Below, piece by piece: positions 44,242 to 53,891 of a DNA stretch of 64,000 nt. A model generated the notes under the pieces. It was given only the letters and a program-made list of their open reading frames with translations. It was not told the DNA's origin and searched no databases. A program made the position numbers and the translations under genes. The stretch comes from Dinoroseobacter sp. (GTDB lineage: Bacteria; Pseudomonadota; Alphaproteobacteria; Rhodobacterales; Rhodobacteraceae): NCBI GenBank assembly GCA_030066795.1, contig JASJAW010000003.1:1-64000 (forward strand). Direction: 5' to 3'. How positions within the stretch are numbered: the stretch's first letter is position 1; the number at the start of each line of letters is the position of its first letter.

Positions 44242-45128
44242 GAGCACGTCTTTCGCATCAACATTCCGCAAGGCCCGACCCGGCCCCGTCGCGGCTTGCC
44301 TACCGGTTGCAGCGGCTCTCGCTTACGCCGTCCTTTCACAGGTTCTTGCGGGTTGGATTACCGTTAATTGCGACGTTTGGTACACTCGGTTGGCTTGCAA
44401 GCCAGCCCGAACTACGCGCGGAGGTGCAGGCCCGCGCGCTCGACATCCAAGCCTATGTCGAGCAACGTCCCGAATTCACGGTGCATATGCTGGCGGTCGA
44501 AGGGGCATCTCCGGAGTTGATAGATGACGTGCGCGAAGTTTTACCTGTCGCGTTTCCTATCAGTTCATTTGACCTGGACCTCGATGCCCTTCGTGAAGTT
44601 ATTGCCGAACTCGACGCTGTCGCAGATGTGTCGCTTCGTGTTCGAGCCGGAGGCGTTCTAGAGGCGCGTATAGAAGAACGTGTGCCTGCCTTTGTATGGC
44701 AAACTCGTGCGGCACTTGTTTTGCTCGATGCCAATGGTCACCGTGTAGCGCCGATCGAGGCGCGGGCCGCGCATGCGAAGCTGCCTCTGTTGGTTGGGCC
44801 AGGCGCGAATGAAGCCGTTCCCGAAGCCCTGCAACTCTTGCAGGTCGCGCAACCGGTCACCGCGCGCCTGATTGCGTTGCAACGCATCGGCGAGCGCCGC
44901 TGGGATGTGGTTCTGACTGAAGATCAGCGCATCATGTTGCCGGAAGAAGGGGCCGTTCGCGCGCTCGCCCGGGCCATGGCGGTTGACGGGGCGCAGGAGC
45001 TTTTGGAGCGGGATGTTTCTGTTTTGGATATGCGGTTGGCGGAACGGCCGACACTGCGCCTGCGACCGGCCGCAGTCGAAGCTTTGTGGGCGATACGACA
45101 AGTGACTCTAGATGAGGACGAGCGATGA
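44229..45128 (+). CDS. ftsQ: Cell division protein FtsQ
   Basis: A 299-residue bitopic divisome protein: basic cytoplasmic tail, one transmembrane helix (about residues 36-56, FLRVGLPLIATFGTLGWLAS), POTRA domain (about 75-145, FTVHMLAVEGASPELIDDVREVLPV) and beta domain with VPAFVWQTRAALVLLDANGHRV. It links FtsB/FtsL to FtsK and others. Start 44229 has GGAGG upstream inside ddl; the longer frame does not. It overlaps ftsA by four bases. Confidence 0.93.
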   Translation: MRALRARLSHQHSARPDPAPSRLAYRLQRLSLTPSFHRFLRVGLPLIATFGTLGWLASQPELRAEVQARALDIQAYVEQRPEFTVHMLAVEGASPELIDDVREVLPVAFPISSFDLDLDALREVIAELDAVADVSLRVRAGGVLEARIEERVPAFVWQTRAALVLLDANGHRVAPIEARAAHAKLPLLVGPGANEAVPEALQLLQVAQPVTARLIALQRIGERRWDVVLTEDQRIMLPEEGAVRALARAMAVDGAQELLERDVSVLDMRLAERPTLRLRPAAVEALWAIRQVTLDEDER

Positions 45129-46459
45129 AGGATTTCTGTGCGGCTCAGCGCGCGATGCGCAATATTCGCAAGGCGGCGATGCAGCGCGGTGTCGTGGCGG
45201 TGCTCGATATCGGCACTTGGAAGGTCGCCTGCCTGATCCTGCGATTTGACGGTCCCGATCTGAGCGGCGAGCCTGATGGCATAGGTGCCATGGCAGGTCA
45301 GGCTCAATTCCGGGTTATTGGCGCGGCCTCTACGTGCTCTCGTGGGGTTCGTTTCGGCGAAATCGACGGGATGGCGGAAGCCGAACGTGCGATACGGACT
45401 GCTTTACAGTCTGCTCAGAAGATGGCGCAGCAGCGCGTGGATCATGTTATTGTGTGCTTTTCCGGTGCGGAGCCGCGTAGCTATGGCTTGACCGGTGAAG
45501 TGGACATCACCGACGAGGCGGTTTCCGAACAGGATATAGCACGCGTTTTGGCCGCCTGTGATTTGCCCGAGTTCGGAGAAGCGCGCGAAGTTTTGCATGC
45601 CCAACCGGTCAACTTCGCCCTCGACCACCGATCCGGGTTAATTGATCCGCGCGGTCAGATTGGCAACCGGCTGGCCACCGACCTGCATGTTCTCACCATT
45701 GAGCAAACGGCTGTGCAGAATCTGCTTTATGCGATTAAGCGATGCGATCTGGAACTCGCGGGATTGGCGAGCTCTGCTTATGTTTCTGGAGTCTCTGCAC
45801 TGGTCGAGGATGAACGCGAACTGGGTGCGGCCTGTATAGATCTGGGCGCCGGGACGACGGGCATCTCAATCTTTCTGAAAAAGCACATGATCTACGCAGA
45901 TACCGTGCGTCTGGGCGGCGACCATATCACAGCGGATATCTCCAAGGGCTTGCCGGTGCCGCACGCGTTCGCCGAGCGCATCAAGACGATGTATGGCGGC
46001 GTGGTCGCTACTGGTGTCGATGATCGAGAGATGATCGAAATCACGTCCGAGACTGGCGATTGGGAGCATGATCGACGGAAGGTCAGCCGCGCTGAACTGA
46101 TCGGCATCATTCGCCCGCGTGTGGAGGAGATTCTTGAAGAGGTGCGAGAACGGTTGCTGGCCGCTGGCTTTGATCAGTTGCCGAGCCAACAGATTGTGCT
46201 TACCGGAGGCGGCAGCCAGCTTCAGGGGCTGGACGGTTTGGCCGCGCGTATTCTGGGCCCACAGATTCGCGTCGGGCGGCCTTTGCGTGTGCGCGGCTTG
46301 CCGCAGGCCGCAACCGGGCCGGATTTTTCCTCAGCAATCGGGCTTTGCCTGCACGCAGCTCATCCACAAGACGAATGGTGGGATTTCGAAATGCCATTGG
46401 AACGCTACCCGGCACGATCGTTCAAACGTGCGTTGCGCTGGGTGAAGGAAAACTGGTGA
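45125..46459 (+). CDS. ftsA: Cell division protein FtsA
   Basis: Actin-like ATPase that ties FtsZ to the membrane. It is 444 aa: VVAVLDIGTWKVACLI (phosphate 1; usually DIGTSK, here W), the 1C domain, ACIDLGAGTTGISIF (phosphate 2), VLTGGGSQLQGLDGLAARI (adenosine), and a C-terminal amphipathic stretch (RYPARSFKRALRWVKENW) for membrane binding. It is separated from ftsZ by 187 bases. Confidence 0.96.
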   Translation: MKDFCAAQRAMRNIRKAAMQRGVVAVLDIGTWKVACLILRFDGPDLSGEPDGIGAMAGQAQFRVIGAASTCSRGVRFGEIDGMAEAERAIRTALQSAQKMAQQRVDHVIVCFSGAEPRSYGLTGEVDITDEAVSEQDIARVLAACDLPEFGEAREVLHAQPVNFALDHRSGLIDPRGQIGNRLATDLHVLTIEQTAVQNLLYAIKRCDLELAGLASSAYVSGVSALVEDERELGAACIDLGAGTTGISIFLKKHMIYADTVRLGGDHITADISKGLPVPHAFAERIKTMYGGVVATGVDDREMIEITSETGDWEHDRRKVSRAELIGIIRPRVEEILEEVRERLLAAGFDQLPSQQIVLTGGGSQLQGLDGLAARILGPQIRVGRPLRVRGLPQAATGPDFSSAIGLCLHAAHPQDEWWDFEMPLERYPARSFKRALRWVKENW

Positions 46460-46646
46460 CTACCACATAATGGGTCTTTTTCGACATCACGGGGCTCGTT
46501 GCCTTAATTTGGCCATATTTCGCGCATGAGGGCCAGAAATCGGGTGACGAAACGCGATGTAATCGGTACACTTCGGTCCCAATAGGCGCGTGAGCAGTAT
46601 TGCGACGGAAACGTGACAGAAGAATTAAAGCAGGCGGACCTCTCAA
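46460..46646 (+). promoter_or_regulatory. ftsA-ftsZ intergenic region, probable ftsZ promoter region
   Basis: 187 bases without ORF. Such a gap inside a tightly packed cluster usually holds a separate ftsZ promoter. AT-rich TTGCCTTAATTTGGCCATAT (about 46499-46518) and a stretch near 46590-46630 are candidates, but no -35/-10 pair stands out. No GANTC or TTAA-N7-TTAA site was seen, so CcrM/CtrA control is not supported here. Confidence 0.35.
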
Positions 46647-48257
46647 ATGGCACTTAATCTCACCATCCCAGAAAATACCGAGCTAAAGCCAAGGATCACC
46701 GTTTTCGGTGTCGGCGGGGCAGGCGGCAATGCCGTTGATAACATGATCGAAAAAGCGCTCGATGGCGTGGAATTCGTGATTGCCAACACGGACAGCCAGG
46801 CACTGCAGGGCTCCAAGGCTCCCTCCCGAATCCAGATCGGAGCGCGGGTAACCGAAGGCCTCGGCGCTGGTGCGCGCCCCTCGGTTGGGGCAGCGGCGGC
46901 CGAAGAATCTATTGAAGAGATCGTCGATCACCTTGCGGGCGCCCACATGTGCTTCATCACGGCTGGTATGGGCGGCGGCACAGGAACAGGTGCTGCGCCG
47001 ATCATTGCGCAAGCTGCCCGTGAACTTGGGGTTTTGACCGTTGGCGTTGTGACCAAGCCTTTCCAGTTTGAAGGCGCAAAGCGGATGCGGCAAGCGGAAG
47101 AGGGTGTCGACGTCCTGCAGAAAGTCGTCGACACGCTGATCATCATCCCCAATCAGAACCTGTTCCGTCTGGCGAATGAGAAGACGACATTTACCGAAGC
47201 GTTCTCGATGGCTGATGACGTGCTCTATCAGGGCGTTAAAGGTGTAACTGACCTTATGGTCCAACCGGGGTTGATCAACCTCGACTTCGCGGATGTACGC
47301 GCCGTGATGGACGAAATGGGTAAGGCGATGATGGGCACTGGCGAGTCCACAGGCGAAGATCGGGCGACGCAGGCCGCGGAGAAGGCCATCGCCAACCCGC
47401 TTCTCGATGAGATCTCGCTCCGTGGCGCGAAGGGTGTCTTGATTAATATCACAGGCGGTTACGACCTAACGCTGTTTGAGCTTGATGAAGCGGCGAACCG
47501 GATCCGTGAGGAAGTCGACCCGGACGCCAATATCATCGTCGGGTCGACCCTCGATACATCAATGGAAGGCACCATGCGCGTATCTGTCGTCGCGACTGGA
47601 ATCGATGCTTCAGAGGTTGATCAGGACGTGCCGCTTCCCAGCCGACGTATGGCAGGTCGCGCAGACATGACAGCAACACCAACCTCTGAGGAGCAAGAAG
47701 AGGCGGCGCCAGAGCCAGTCTATCAGCCTGAGGTGGCCGCTGAATTGCCTCCTTCGGTTGCAGAGGCCTCGATCGCGCCTGATATGGTGCAGGAGTTGGC
47801 TGCTTTTGATCCGGTTGTGGAGGCTGCGAAAGAGGACCAGAAAGCTGCAGATCTCTTTGGAGGGAGTGAAGCGGCCGCAACGGAAACGCCAACGACCCAG
47901 GAGACGATCCTCGAGCGGACGCCCTCGGATGATTTCGTTGCGCCACAACGCATCAAGCCCGGAACACCCACACCAGAGGCCTTGGCGCGACTCCGTACGG
48001 CAGTGAATTCGACACGCTCCGTTTCCGCGCCCCAACGCGCAGCAACACCGTCCGCTGAGCCGGCTGAAAAGCGCGGCTTCGGGATCAATTCGCTAATTAA
48101 CCGGATGACCGGACACCCCCAAGAACAGGCCGAAACGCCTAAAGATCAGCCGCGGGCAAATCCGCGCTTGACCGTGTCTGACCAGGATGCCCAACCTGTT
48201 GATCCAGAAATGGAAAAAGTCGAAATTCCGGCATTTTTGCGGCGTCAAGCAAACTAA
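46647..48257 (+). CDS. ftsZ: Cell division GTPase FtsZ
   Basis: Tubulin homologue forming the Z ring. GTPase domain residues about 15-315 with [13 protein letters not shown] and signature GGGTGTG (109-115), and the T7 loop with [11 protein letters not shown]. The long acidic, Pro/Ala-rich linker (about 330-500) brings it to 536 aa, longer than the E. coli protein. The C-terminal peptide [12 protein letters not shown] is the alphaproteobacterial anchor for FtsA and other partners. A terminator follows. Confidence 0.98.
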   Translation: MALNLTIPENTELKPRITVFGVGGAGGNAVDNMIEKALDGVEFVIANTDSQALQGSKAPSRIQIGARVTEGLGAGARPSVGAAAAEESIEEIVDHLAGAHMCFITAGMGGGTGTGAAPIIAQAARELGVLTVGVVTKPFQFEGAKRMRQAEEGVDVLQKVVDTLIIIPNQNLFRLANEKTTFTEAFSMADDVLYQGVKGVTDLMVQPGLINLDFADVRAVMDEMGKAMMGTGESTGEDRATQAAEKAIANPLLDEISLRGAKGVLINITGGYDLTLFELDEAANRIREEVDPDANIIVGSTLDTSMEGTMRVSVVATGIDASEVDQDVPLPSRRMAGRADMTATPTSEEQEEAAPEPVYQPEVAAELPPSVAEASIAPDMVQELAAFDPVVEAAKEDQKAADLFGGSEAAATETPTTQETILERTPSDDFVAPQRIKPGTPTPEALARLRTAVNSTRSVSAPQRAATPSAEPAEKRGFGINSLINRMTGHPQEQAETPKDQPRANPRLTVSDQDAQPVDPEMEKVEIPAFLRRQAN

Positions 48258-48280
48258 TTGCTCCGCTTTGGTAACTAAGC

Positions 48281-48312
48281 AAAAAGCCGCCGACTGGCGG
48301 CTTTTTCGTTTT
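48281..48312 (+). terminator. Rho-independent terminator after ftsZ
   Basis: GCCGCC (48286-48291) and GGCGGC (48296-48301) form a GC stem with a GACT loop, flanked by AAAAA and TTTTT (48302-48306) so the stem can extend to 11 bp, then CGTTTT. This ends the dcw transcript proper and sets lpxC under its own promoter in 48313-48461. Confidence 0.92.
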
Positions 48313-48461
48313 ATAACAGATGCATACCCTGTTTTGGGCGGATTTTCGCCTCCGGTAAACGGTCATTGTTTCACCTCGTTGCAAAGATTGAGTTGAGACT
48401 GAACGGGGTCACCTCTTATGTGCTCCTCAGCCGCCACCAAAAGGCGGGGAAAGAGGTTGAA

Positions 48462-49382
48462 GTGCAAAAGACCCTGAAAACACGCGTGGATTTCGCTGGA
48501 ACCGGCCTGCATAGCGGGGCACCGGTAAAGGTGTCTGTTGCACCTGCTTCTGCAAATTACGGTATCTGGTTTCGTCGTACAGATGTGCGCGACTCAGATA
48601 ATCTCATCGCCGCACGCTGGGATCAGGTGGAGCGGACGCCTCTTTGCACGCTGCTCGTGAACGATGCGGGCGTATCCGTCTCGACGGTCGAGCACATAAT
48701 GGCTGCGCTGGCGGGTGTTGGCGTCCAGAACGCTCTTATCGAGGTGGATGGACCTGAAGTTCCGATCCTTGACGGAAGCGCGGCGGAGTTTGTCAGCGCG
48801 TTCCTCGAGGCTGGTGTGCAGGAGTTGGCTGAACCTGCGCAGGTTTTGCGGGTTTTGCGCCGCGTTGAAGTGAGCGACGGAGACGCCGTAGCAGCGCTTG
48901 AGCCGTCGGACGTTTTCGAGATCGCGTTCAACATCTCGTTCGTAGACGAAGCGATCGGTACGCAGTCGAAGACTTTGTCGATGGCAAATGGCGCTTTCGT
49001 TCGAGAACTCTGCGACAGCCGGACGTTCTGTCGCCAGGCTGATGTCGACAAGATGCGTGAAGCAGGCCTCGCGCTAGGGGGTAACTACCGTAACGCGGTA
49101 GTTGTCGATGGTGCAAAAGTGCTTAGCCCAGGTGGGTTCCGTCATACGGACGAAGCTGTGCGGCACAAAATGCTGGATGCGCTTGGGGACCTCGCGTTGG
49201 CTGGTGCCCCGGTTCTAGGGCGTTACAGCGGTAAAAAGTCCGGGCATAGCCTAACCAATACATTGCTGCGGGCGCTCTTTGCCGATCCTGAAAACTACGC
49301 AGTTGAAACCTGCACGCCCGCAATGGCCGATCTGTTGCCAGGGGCTAACCTCCATGCCGCAGATCTGCGTTTGGTCGCCTAA
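48462..49382 (+). CDS. lpxC: UDP-3-O-acyl-N-acetylglucosamine deacetylase
   Basis: Zinc enzyme for the committed step of lipid A synthesis. With the GTG start at 48462 it is 306 aa, normal for LpxC, and begins MQKTLKTRVDFAGTGLHSG; AGAGG lies upstream. Zinc ligands are His78 (STVEHIMAALAG), His235 and Asp239 (RHKMLDALGD), and catalytic His261 (KSGHSLTN). The frame is open 32 codons further to 48366, but that part has no LpxC similarity. Confidence 0.95.
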   Translation: MQKTLKTRVDFAGTGLHSGAPVKVSVAPASANYGIWFRRTDVRDSDNLIAARWDQVERTPLCTLLVNDAGVSVSTVEHIMAALAGVGVQNALIEVDGPEVPILDGSAAEFVSAFLEAGVQELAEPAQVLRVLRRVEVSDGDAVAALEPSDVFEIAFNISFVDEAIGTQSKTLSMANGAFVRELCDSRTFCRQADVDKMREAGLALGGNYRNAVVVDGAKVLSPGGFRHTDEAVRHKMLDALGDLALAGAPVLGRYSGKKSGHSLTNTLLRALFADPENYAVETCTPAMADLLPGANLHAADLRLVA

Positions 49383-49515
49383 AGTCTACACTTGGCCTGC
49401 TTAAATGGCCTCTGCGGCACCAGACCGTTCATACACCGTTTTGCCCCCAGAATTTCTATGTTAGACGTCCGAAGGGGTGCGCACATAGACGTGCAAGCGG
49501 ACAACGAGAGAGGCA

Positions 49516-50358
49516 ATGCAAGTTTACTTCAAGGGCATCCGAACTGCGGTTCTCGGTCTTGCAGTAATCGGCCTTGTGGCCTGCAGTGGCCGTGGCAACG
49601 AGGAGTTTCCAGCGCTGGAGTCCGCGCCGCCCGAAGCGATTTATGATCGCGCCGAATTCGAGCTTGAACAAAACAACCTTGAAGTCGCTGCCCGTTATTT
49701 CGGCGAGGTCGAGCGGCTTTATCCATATTCTGAGTTCGCCAAGCGCGCGCTGATCATGCAAGCCTTCGCTTACCACCGCGACCGCGATTACGAGAATAGT
49801 CGGATCGCCGCCCAGCGGTATCTGGATTTCTATCCGGCGGATGAAGACGCGGCGTACGCCCAGTATCTGCTGGCACTCAGCTATTACGACCAGATCGATG
49901 CAATTGGTCGGGATCAAGGCCTGACCTTTCAGGCATTGCAAGCTTTGCGCACGGTGATCGAGCTCTATCCCGGAAGCGAATATGCAAAGTCCGCGATCCT
50001 GAAATTTGATCTGGCCTTTGACCATCTCGCAGCCAAGGAGATGGAGATCGGGCGCTACTATCTGAAGCACGGTCATCACACAGCCGCTATCAACCGGTTC
50101 CGTGTGGTGGTGGAAGACTTCCAGACGACAACCCACACCCCGGAAGCCCTTCATCGGCTGGTCGAGGCCTATCTGTCTCTTGGTCTGACGGACGAGGCAC
50201 AGACTGCAGGTGCGATCCTCGGTTTCAACTACCAAGGCAGCGAATGGTACAATGCCAGCTTCCAGCTTCTGACCGAACGTGGTCTCGTGCCCGAGGCGCA
50301 AGGCACTGGTTGGCTGTCTACGATCTATCGCCAGGTCATTCAGGGGGAGTGGCTGTAA
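49516..50358 (+). CDS. bamD: Outer-membrane assembly lipoprotein BamD
   Basis: Lipoprotein of the BAM complex that inserts beta-barrel proteins. Signal peptide with lipobox LVAC (Cys23 lipidated), then TPR-like repeats over about residues 37-230: IYDRAEFELEQNNLEVAARYFGEVERLYPYSEFAKRALIMQAFAYH is the typical first pair. It is 280 aa. lpxC, bamD and recN follow each other in the order common in this family. Confidence 0.94.
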   Translation: MQVYFKGIRTAVLGLAVIGLVACSGRGNEEFPALESAPPEAIYDRAEFELEQNNLEVAARYFGEVERLYPYSEFAKRALIMQAFAYHRDRDYENSRIAAQRYLDFYPADEDAAYAQYLLALSYYDQIDAIGRDQGLTFQALQALRTVIELYPGSEYAKSAILKFDLAFDHLAAKEMEIGRYYLKHGHHTAAINRFRVVVEDFQTTTHTPEALHRLVEAYLSLGLTDEAQTAGAILGFNYQGSEWYNASFQLLTERGLVPEAQGTGWLSTIYRQVIQGEWL

Positions 50359-50437
50359 CCCTGCAACGGAACTTGTAGGACCGAGAAGGCCCTGCCACAC
50401 CTGACAGGTAAATCTTGCCCGAAATCAGCTCCGCCTC

Positions 50438-52093
50438 ATGCTCGTCCGCTTAGATATTCGCGATATCCTAATCATTGATCATCTGACGCTTGAGTTTGGC
50501 GCAGGATTAAATGTGCTTACGGGCGAAACCGGTGCTGGCAAGTCGATCCTGCTTGATGCGTTGGGGTTTGTATTGGGATGGCGGGGAAGGGCTGATCTGG
50601 TTCGCTTGGGCGCTTCGCAAGGGGAGGTAACGGCCGTGTTCTCGCTAACTCCCGACCATCCCGCTGTTTCAGTGCTTGAGGAGGCCGGCCTGCCCTGTGA
50701 GGACGGCGAGTTGATCCTGCGTCGTGTGAATACGCGCGAAGGCCGTAAATCCGCTTATGTGAATGACCGAAGTTGCTCGGGAGCAGTCCTGAGGGCGCTC
50801 TCTGACTGCCTTGTAGAACTTCACGGCCAGCAGGACGACAGAGGGCTTTTAGATCCTAGGGTGCATCGCAGCCTTCTCGACGCCTATGGCTCCTACCCAG
50901 ACCTGCTTAGTACGACCCGCGGGGCGTGGGAGGAGGTGCGGCAGGCGACCGCCGCGCTTGACGAAGCGAAACACCTGCACGCGACAGCGGCGGCTGATGC
51001 GGCATTTCTCCGTCATGCTGTAGAGGAACTGGATCAGCTTTCGCCGGAAGTTGGGGAAGAAGAAGATCTCGATCGCCGGCGTCGGTTGATGCAAAGCGCC
51101 GAGAAGATCCGAGATGATGTGGCCCGTGCCTCGTCCGCGCTTGGGACAGACGGTGCCGAGGGGCGGATGACGGACGCGCTTCGCTGGCTGGAAGATGTCG
51201 CCGAGAGCGCTGAAGGGGCATTGGATGGTGCTTTGGCCGCCCTGTCGCGCGCGTTGATCGAACTTGGGGAGGCTTCGGAGCAAACGGACGTGTTTCTACG
51301 CGGACTTGCTTTTGAGCCACTGGAGCTCGAGCAGGCAGAAGAACGCCTTTTCGCTCTACGTGCCTTGGCGCGCAAACACAGCGTGGCGCCGGACGACCTG
51401 TCCGAGTATTCCGCCACATTGCGCGCGCGGTTGGAGGCAGTGGACGGAGGAGCCGCCCGGCTCGAGACGCTTGCTGCGCAGCAGAAGACTGCTCAGGCAC
51501 GCTATGATTCGGCTGCAGCGGCGCTAAGCCATGCGCGCAAGGTCGCCGCTACGGGATTGGATGAGGCAATGGCGCGTGAGCTTGTGCCGTTGAAAATGGA
51601 ACGCGCGCTATTCCAGACAACCTTCTCAGAGGAGGCCGGAGGGCCGAGCGGTGCAGACAAGGTCACCTTTGAGGTCGCAACAAACCCGGGTGCACCGGCA
51701 GGTCCTCTGAACAAGATCGCTTCTGGTGGAGAATTGTCGCGGTTTCTGCTGGCGTTGAAGGTGTGTCTGACAGCCGAAGACACAGGCCTTACCCTGATCT
51801 TCGACGAGATCGATCGTGGCGTCGGCGGAGCCACTGCGGACGCGGTAGGACGAAGGTTGAAGGCGTTGGCGGAAGGCGGGCAGGTATTGGTTGTCACGCA
51901 CTCGCCCCAGGTCGCGGCGCTTGCCGTTCGGCATTGGCGGGTGGAAAAATCCGTAACGGACAGCCAGACCCTTTCGCGCGTCGTACCCCTCGCGCCGACG
52001 GACCGGGTGGACGAGATCGCTCGTATGATTTCCGGTGATCGCGTCACCGACGCTGCGCGACAAGCTGCTGAGGCGCTTTTGAGTGCGGCTTAA
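50438..52093 (+). CDS. recN: DNA repair protein RecN
   Basis: SMC-like ATPase acting in double-strand break repair. It is 551 aa: N-terminal FGAGLNVLTGETGAGKS (Walker A 29-36), central coiled coil (about 160-370), signature IASGGELSRFLLALKVCL, Walker B TLIFDEIDRGVGG and VVTHSPQVAALA. No SOS box was recognised in the 79 bases upstream, but the region was only read by eye. Confidence 0.96.
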   Translation: MLVRLDIRDILIIDHLTLEFGAGLNVLTGETGAGKSILLDALGFVLGWRGRADLVRLGASQGEVTAVFSLTPDHPAVSVLEEAGLPCEDGELILRRVNTREGRKSAYVNDRSCSGAVLRALSDCLVELHGQQDDRGLLDPRVHRSLLDAYGSYPDLLSTTRGAWEEVRQATAALDEAKHLHATAAADAAFLRHAVEELDQLSPEVGEEEDLDRRRRLMQSAEKIRDDVARASSALGTDGAEGRMTDALRWLEDVAESAEGALDGALAALSRALIELGEASEQTDVFLRGLAFEPLELEQAEERLFALRALARKHSVAPDDLSEYSATLRARLEAVDGGAARLETLAAQQKTAQARYDSAAAALSHARKVAATGLDEAMARELVPLKMERALFQTTFSEEAGGPSGADKVTFEVATNPGAPAGPLNKIASGGELSRFLLALKVCLTAEDTGLTLIFDEIDRGVGGATADAVGRRLKALAEGGQVLVVTHSPQVAALAVRHWRVEKSVTDSQTLSRVVPLAPTDRVDEIARMISGDRVTDAARQAAEALLSAA

Positions 52094-52198
52094 TTGGCCA
52101 AGCCCGGTCTCGGGGTTTCGTTGGCCGAGGTCACCCGTTAGTCTTTGATATTGAAGGATGGGACTCGCACGTCCCCTGTATCAGAGTCGCGCCACGAT

Positions 52199-53887
52199 AT
52201 GGCCAAATCGACCCGGAGATTCATTGCTGAGCAAGTCAGCAGCGCGCGCAGCGCGTTGCGTCAGGCCATGCAGGCGATCCGGCGGCGCGGGCCAAGCCAG
52301 ATTCAGTTCTGGTTCATCGCGCTGATGGTCGGGATTGCGGCCGGGTTTGCGGCCCTCGTTTTCCGCAAAGCAATCTCTGCGCTGCAGACGCTCATGTACG
52401 GCCACGACGACGTGCGTGCGATGGTCGACGCGGTTGATGCGTTGCCGTGGTGGTGGGTGGTTCTGATACCAATCGTCGGCGGTTTGGCAGTCGGCGTCAT
52501 CCTGCAGCGCTTCACGCCAGATGGCCGCGTACGTTCTGTCGCTGATGTGATCGAGGGATCGGCTCTCCACGACGGGCGTGTGGAGATGAAGGCAGGCGCG
52601 GCCTCGGCTGTCGCGAGTTGGATCACGCTTTCTACGGGGGGATCGACAGGCCGTGAGGGGCCCGTGGTCCATATTGCTGGCATGATCTCGACCTGGGTGT
52701 CGAACCGGATGTATGCCGACGGGATCACCGCACGTGATCTGTTGGGCTGTGCGGTTGCGGCGGCGGTGTCAGCCTCGTTCAACGCGCCGATCGCGGGCGC
52801 ACTCTTTGCGCTGGAAGTCGTGCTCCGGCATTTCGCGGTCCACGCATTCGCGCCGATTGTCATCGCGTCAGCAGCGGGTACGGTGATAAACCGGCTCGAG
52901 TTTGGCGATGTGACTGAATACTCGCTGCCTGAAACCAGTGCCCTCGCTTTCTACGTAGAACTGCCGGCCTTTCTGATCCTCGGGCTTCTGTCCGGGCTTG
53001 TGGCCGTGATCCTCATGAAATCGGTTTTCTGGACGGATGATGTCGGCAACTACGTGCAGGATCGCTTCGGGATTCCCGGCTGGATACGGCCGGGGATTGC
53101 AGGGGCTCTGCTGGGCGGCATCGCTGTGTTTTATCCGCATATTATCGGGGTCGGGTACGAAACCACGTCCGCTGCGTTGACCGGCAATCTCCTTCTGTAC
53201 GAGGCGATCGTCTTTGCAGCCCTGAAAGTGGTTGCCGTGGCCATTACCATGGCGGGGCGCATGGGGGGCGGAATCTTTTCTCCGTCTCTGATGCTTGGGG
53301 CGTTGACGGGACTGGCGTTCGGGATCATCGCGACTGGATTCTTCCCCGACGTGTCTGGCTCAGAGCTGCTTTACGCGTTGGCGGGAATGGGAGCGGTCGC
53401 AGCGGCAGTTCTGGGCGCGCCTATTTCGACGACGTTAATCGTATTTGAGCTGACCGGGGACTGGCAGACCGGGCTTGCGGTGATGGTGGCGGTATCGATG
53501 TCCACAGCTCTCGCCAGCCGGATTGTGGACCGGTCTTTCTTCCTGACCCAGCTTGAGCGGCGCAATGTGCATCTTGCCGCGGGGCCGCAAGCCTACCTCT
53601 TGTCAGTGGTCCGGGTGGCGAAAATCATGCGTCCCCTTGGGCATCCCCGCGCCGCGCCCGAGGAGAGGTGCTGGGATTTGATCGGCGACGGCGTCTACCT
53701 GGATGGCAATGCCAGTCTGGAGACTGCAATGCCGGTATTCGAGCGCGCCAACCACGACTTCATACCTGTAGTCAGCTTTGGCTCAGAGACTGAACCTCCG
53801 CAACTGCTGGGCGCTCTGTTTCAGGTCGATGCATTGAAAGCGTACAACCGCGCTCTGGCCGAAACCGCCGCGGAAGAGCATTCCTGA
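52199..53887 (+). CDS. ClC-type voltage-gated chloride channel/antiporter
   Basis: An inner-membrane ClC protein of 562 aa (from ATG 52199) with the motifs STGGSTGREGPVVHIAG (filter and Glu gate), MAGRMGGGIFSPSLMLGA and APISTTLIVFELTGDWQ. The gating glutamate in GREGP suggests a proton/chloride antiporter. The last 90 residues resemble one degenerate CBS domain (DLIGDGVYLDGNASLETAMPVFERANHDFIPVV). The start is uncertain because the ribosome-binding site is weak; upstream TTG codons would add up to 18 residues. Confidence 0.88.
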   Translation: MAKSTRRFIAEQVSSARSALRQAMQAIRRRGPSQIQFWFIALMVGIAAGFAALVFRKAISALQTLMYGHDDVRAMVDAVDALPWWWVVLIPIVGGLAVGVILQRFTPDGRVRSVADVIEGSALHDGRVEMKAGAASAVASWITLSTGGSTGREGPVVHIAGMISTWVSNRMYADGITARDLLGCAVAAAVSASFNAPIAGALFALEVVLRHFAVHAFAPIVIASAAGTVINRLEFGDVTEYSLPETSALAFYVELPAFLILGLLSGLVAVILMKSVFWTDDVGNYVQDRFGIPGWIRPGIAGALLGGIAVFYPHIIGVGYETTSAALTGNLLLYEAIVFAALKVVAVAITMAGRMGGGIFSPSLMLGALTGLAFGIIATGFFPDVSGSELLYALAGMGAVAAAVLGAPISTTLIVFELTGDWQTGLAVMVAVSMSTALASRIVDRSFFLTQLERRNVHLAAGPQAYLLSVVRVAKIMRPLGHPRAAPEERCWDLIGDGVYLDGNASLETAMPVFERANHDFIPVVSFGSETEPPQLLGALFQVDALKAYNRALAETAAEEHS

Positions 53888-53891
53888 CCGG

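Noticed and set aside
46460-46646. CtrA or CcrM sites in the ftsZ promoter region
   Set aside because: No TTAA-N7-TTAA and no GANTC was found on reading the region.
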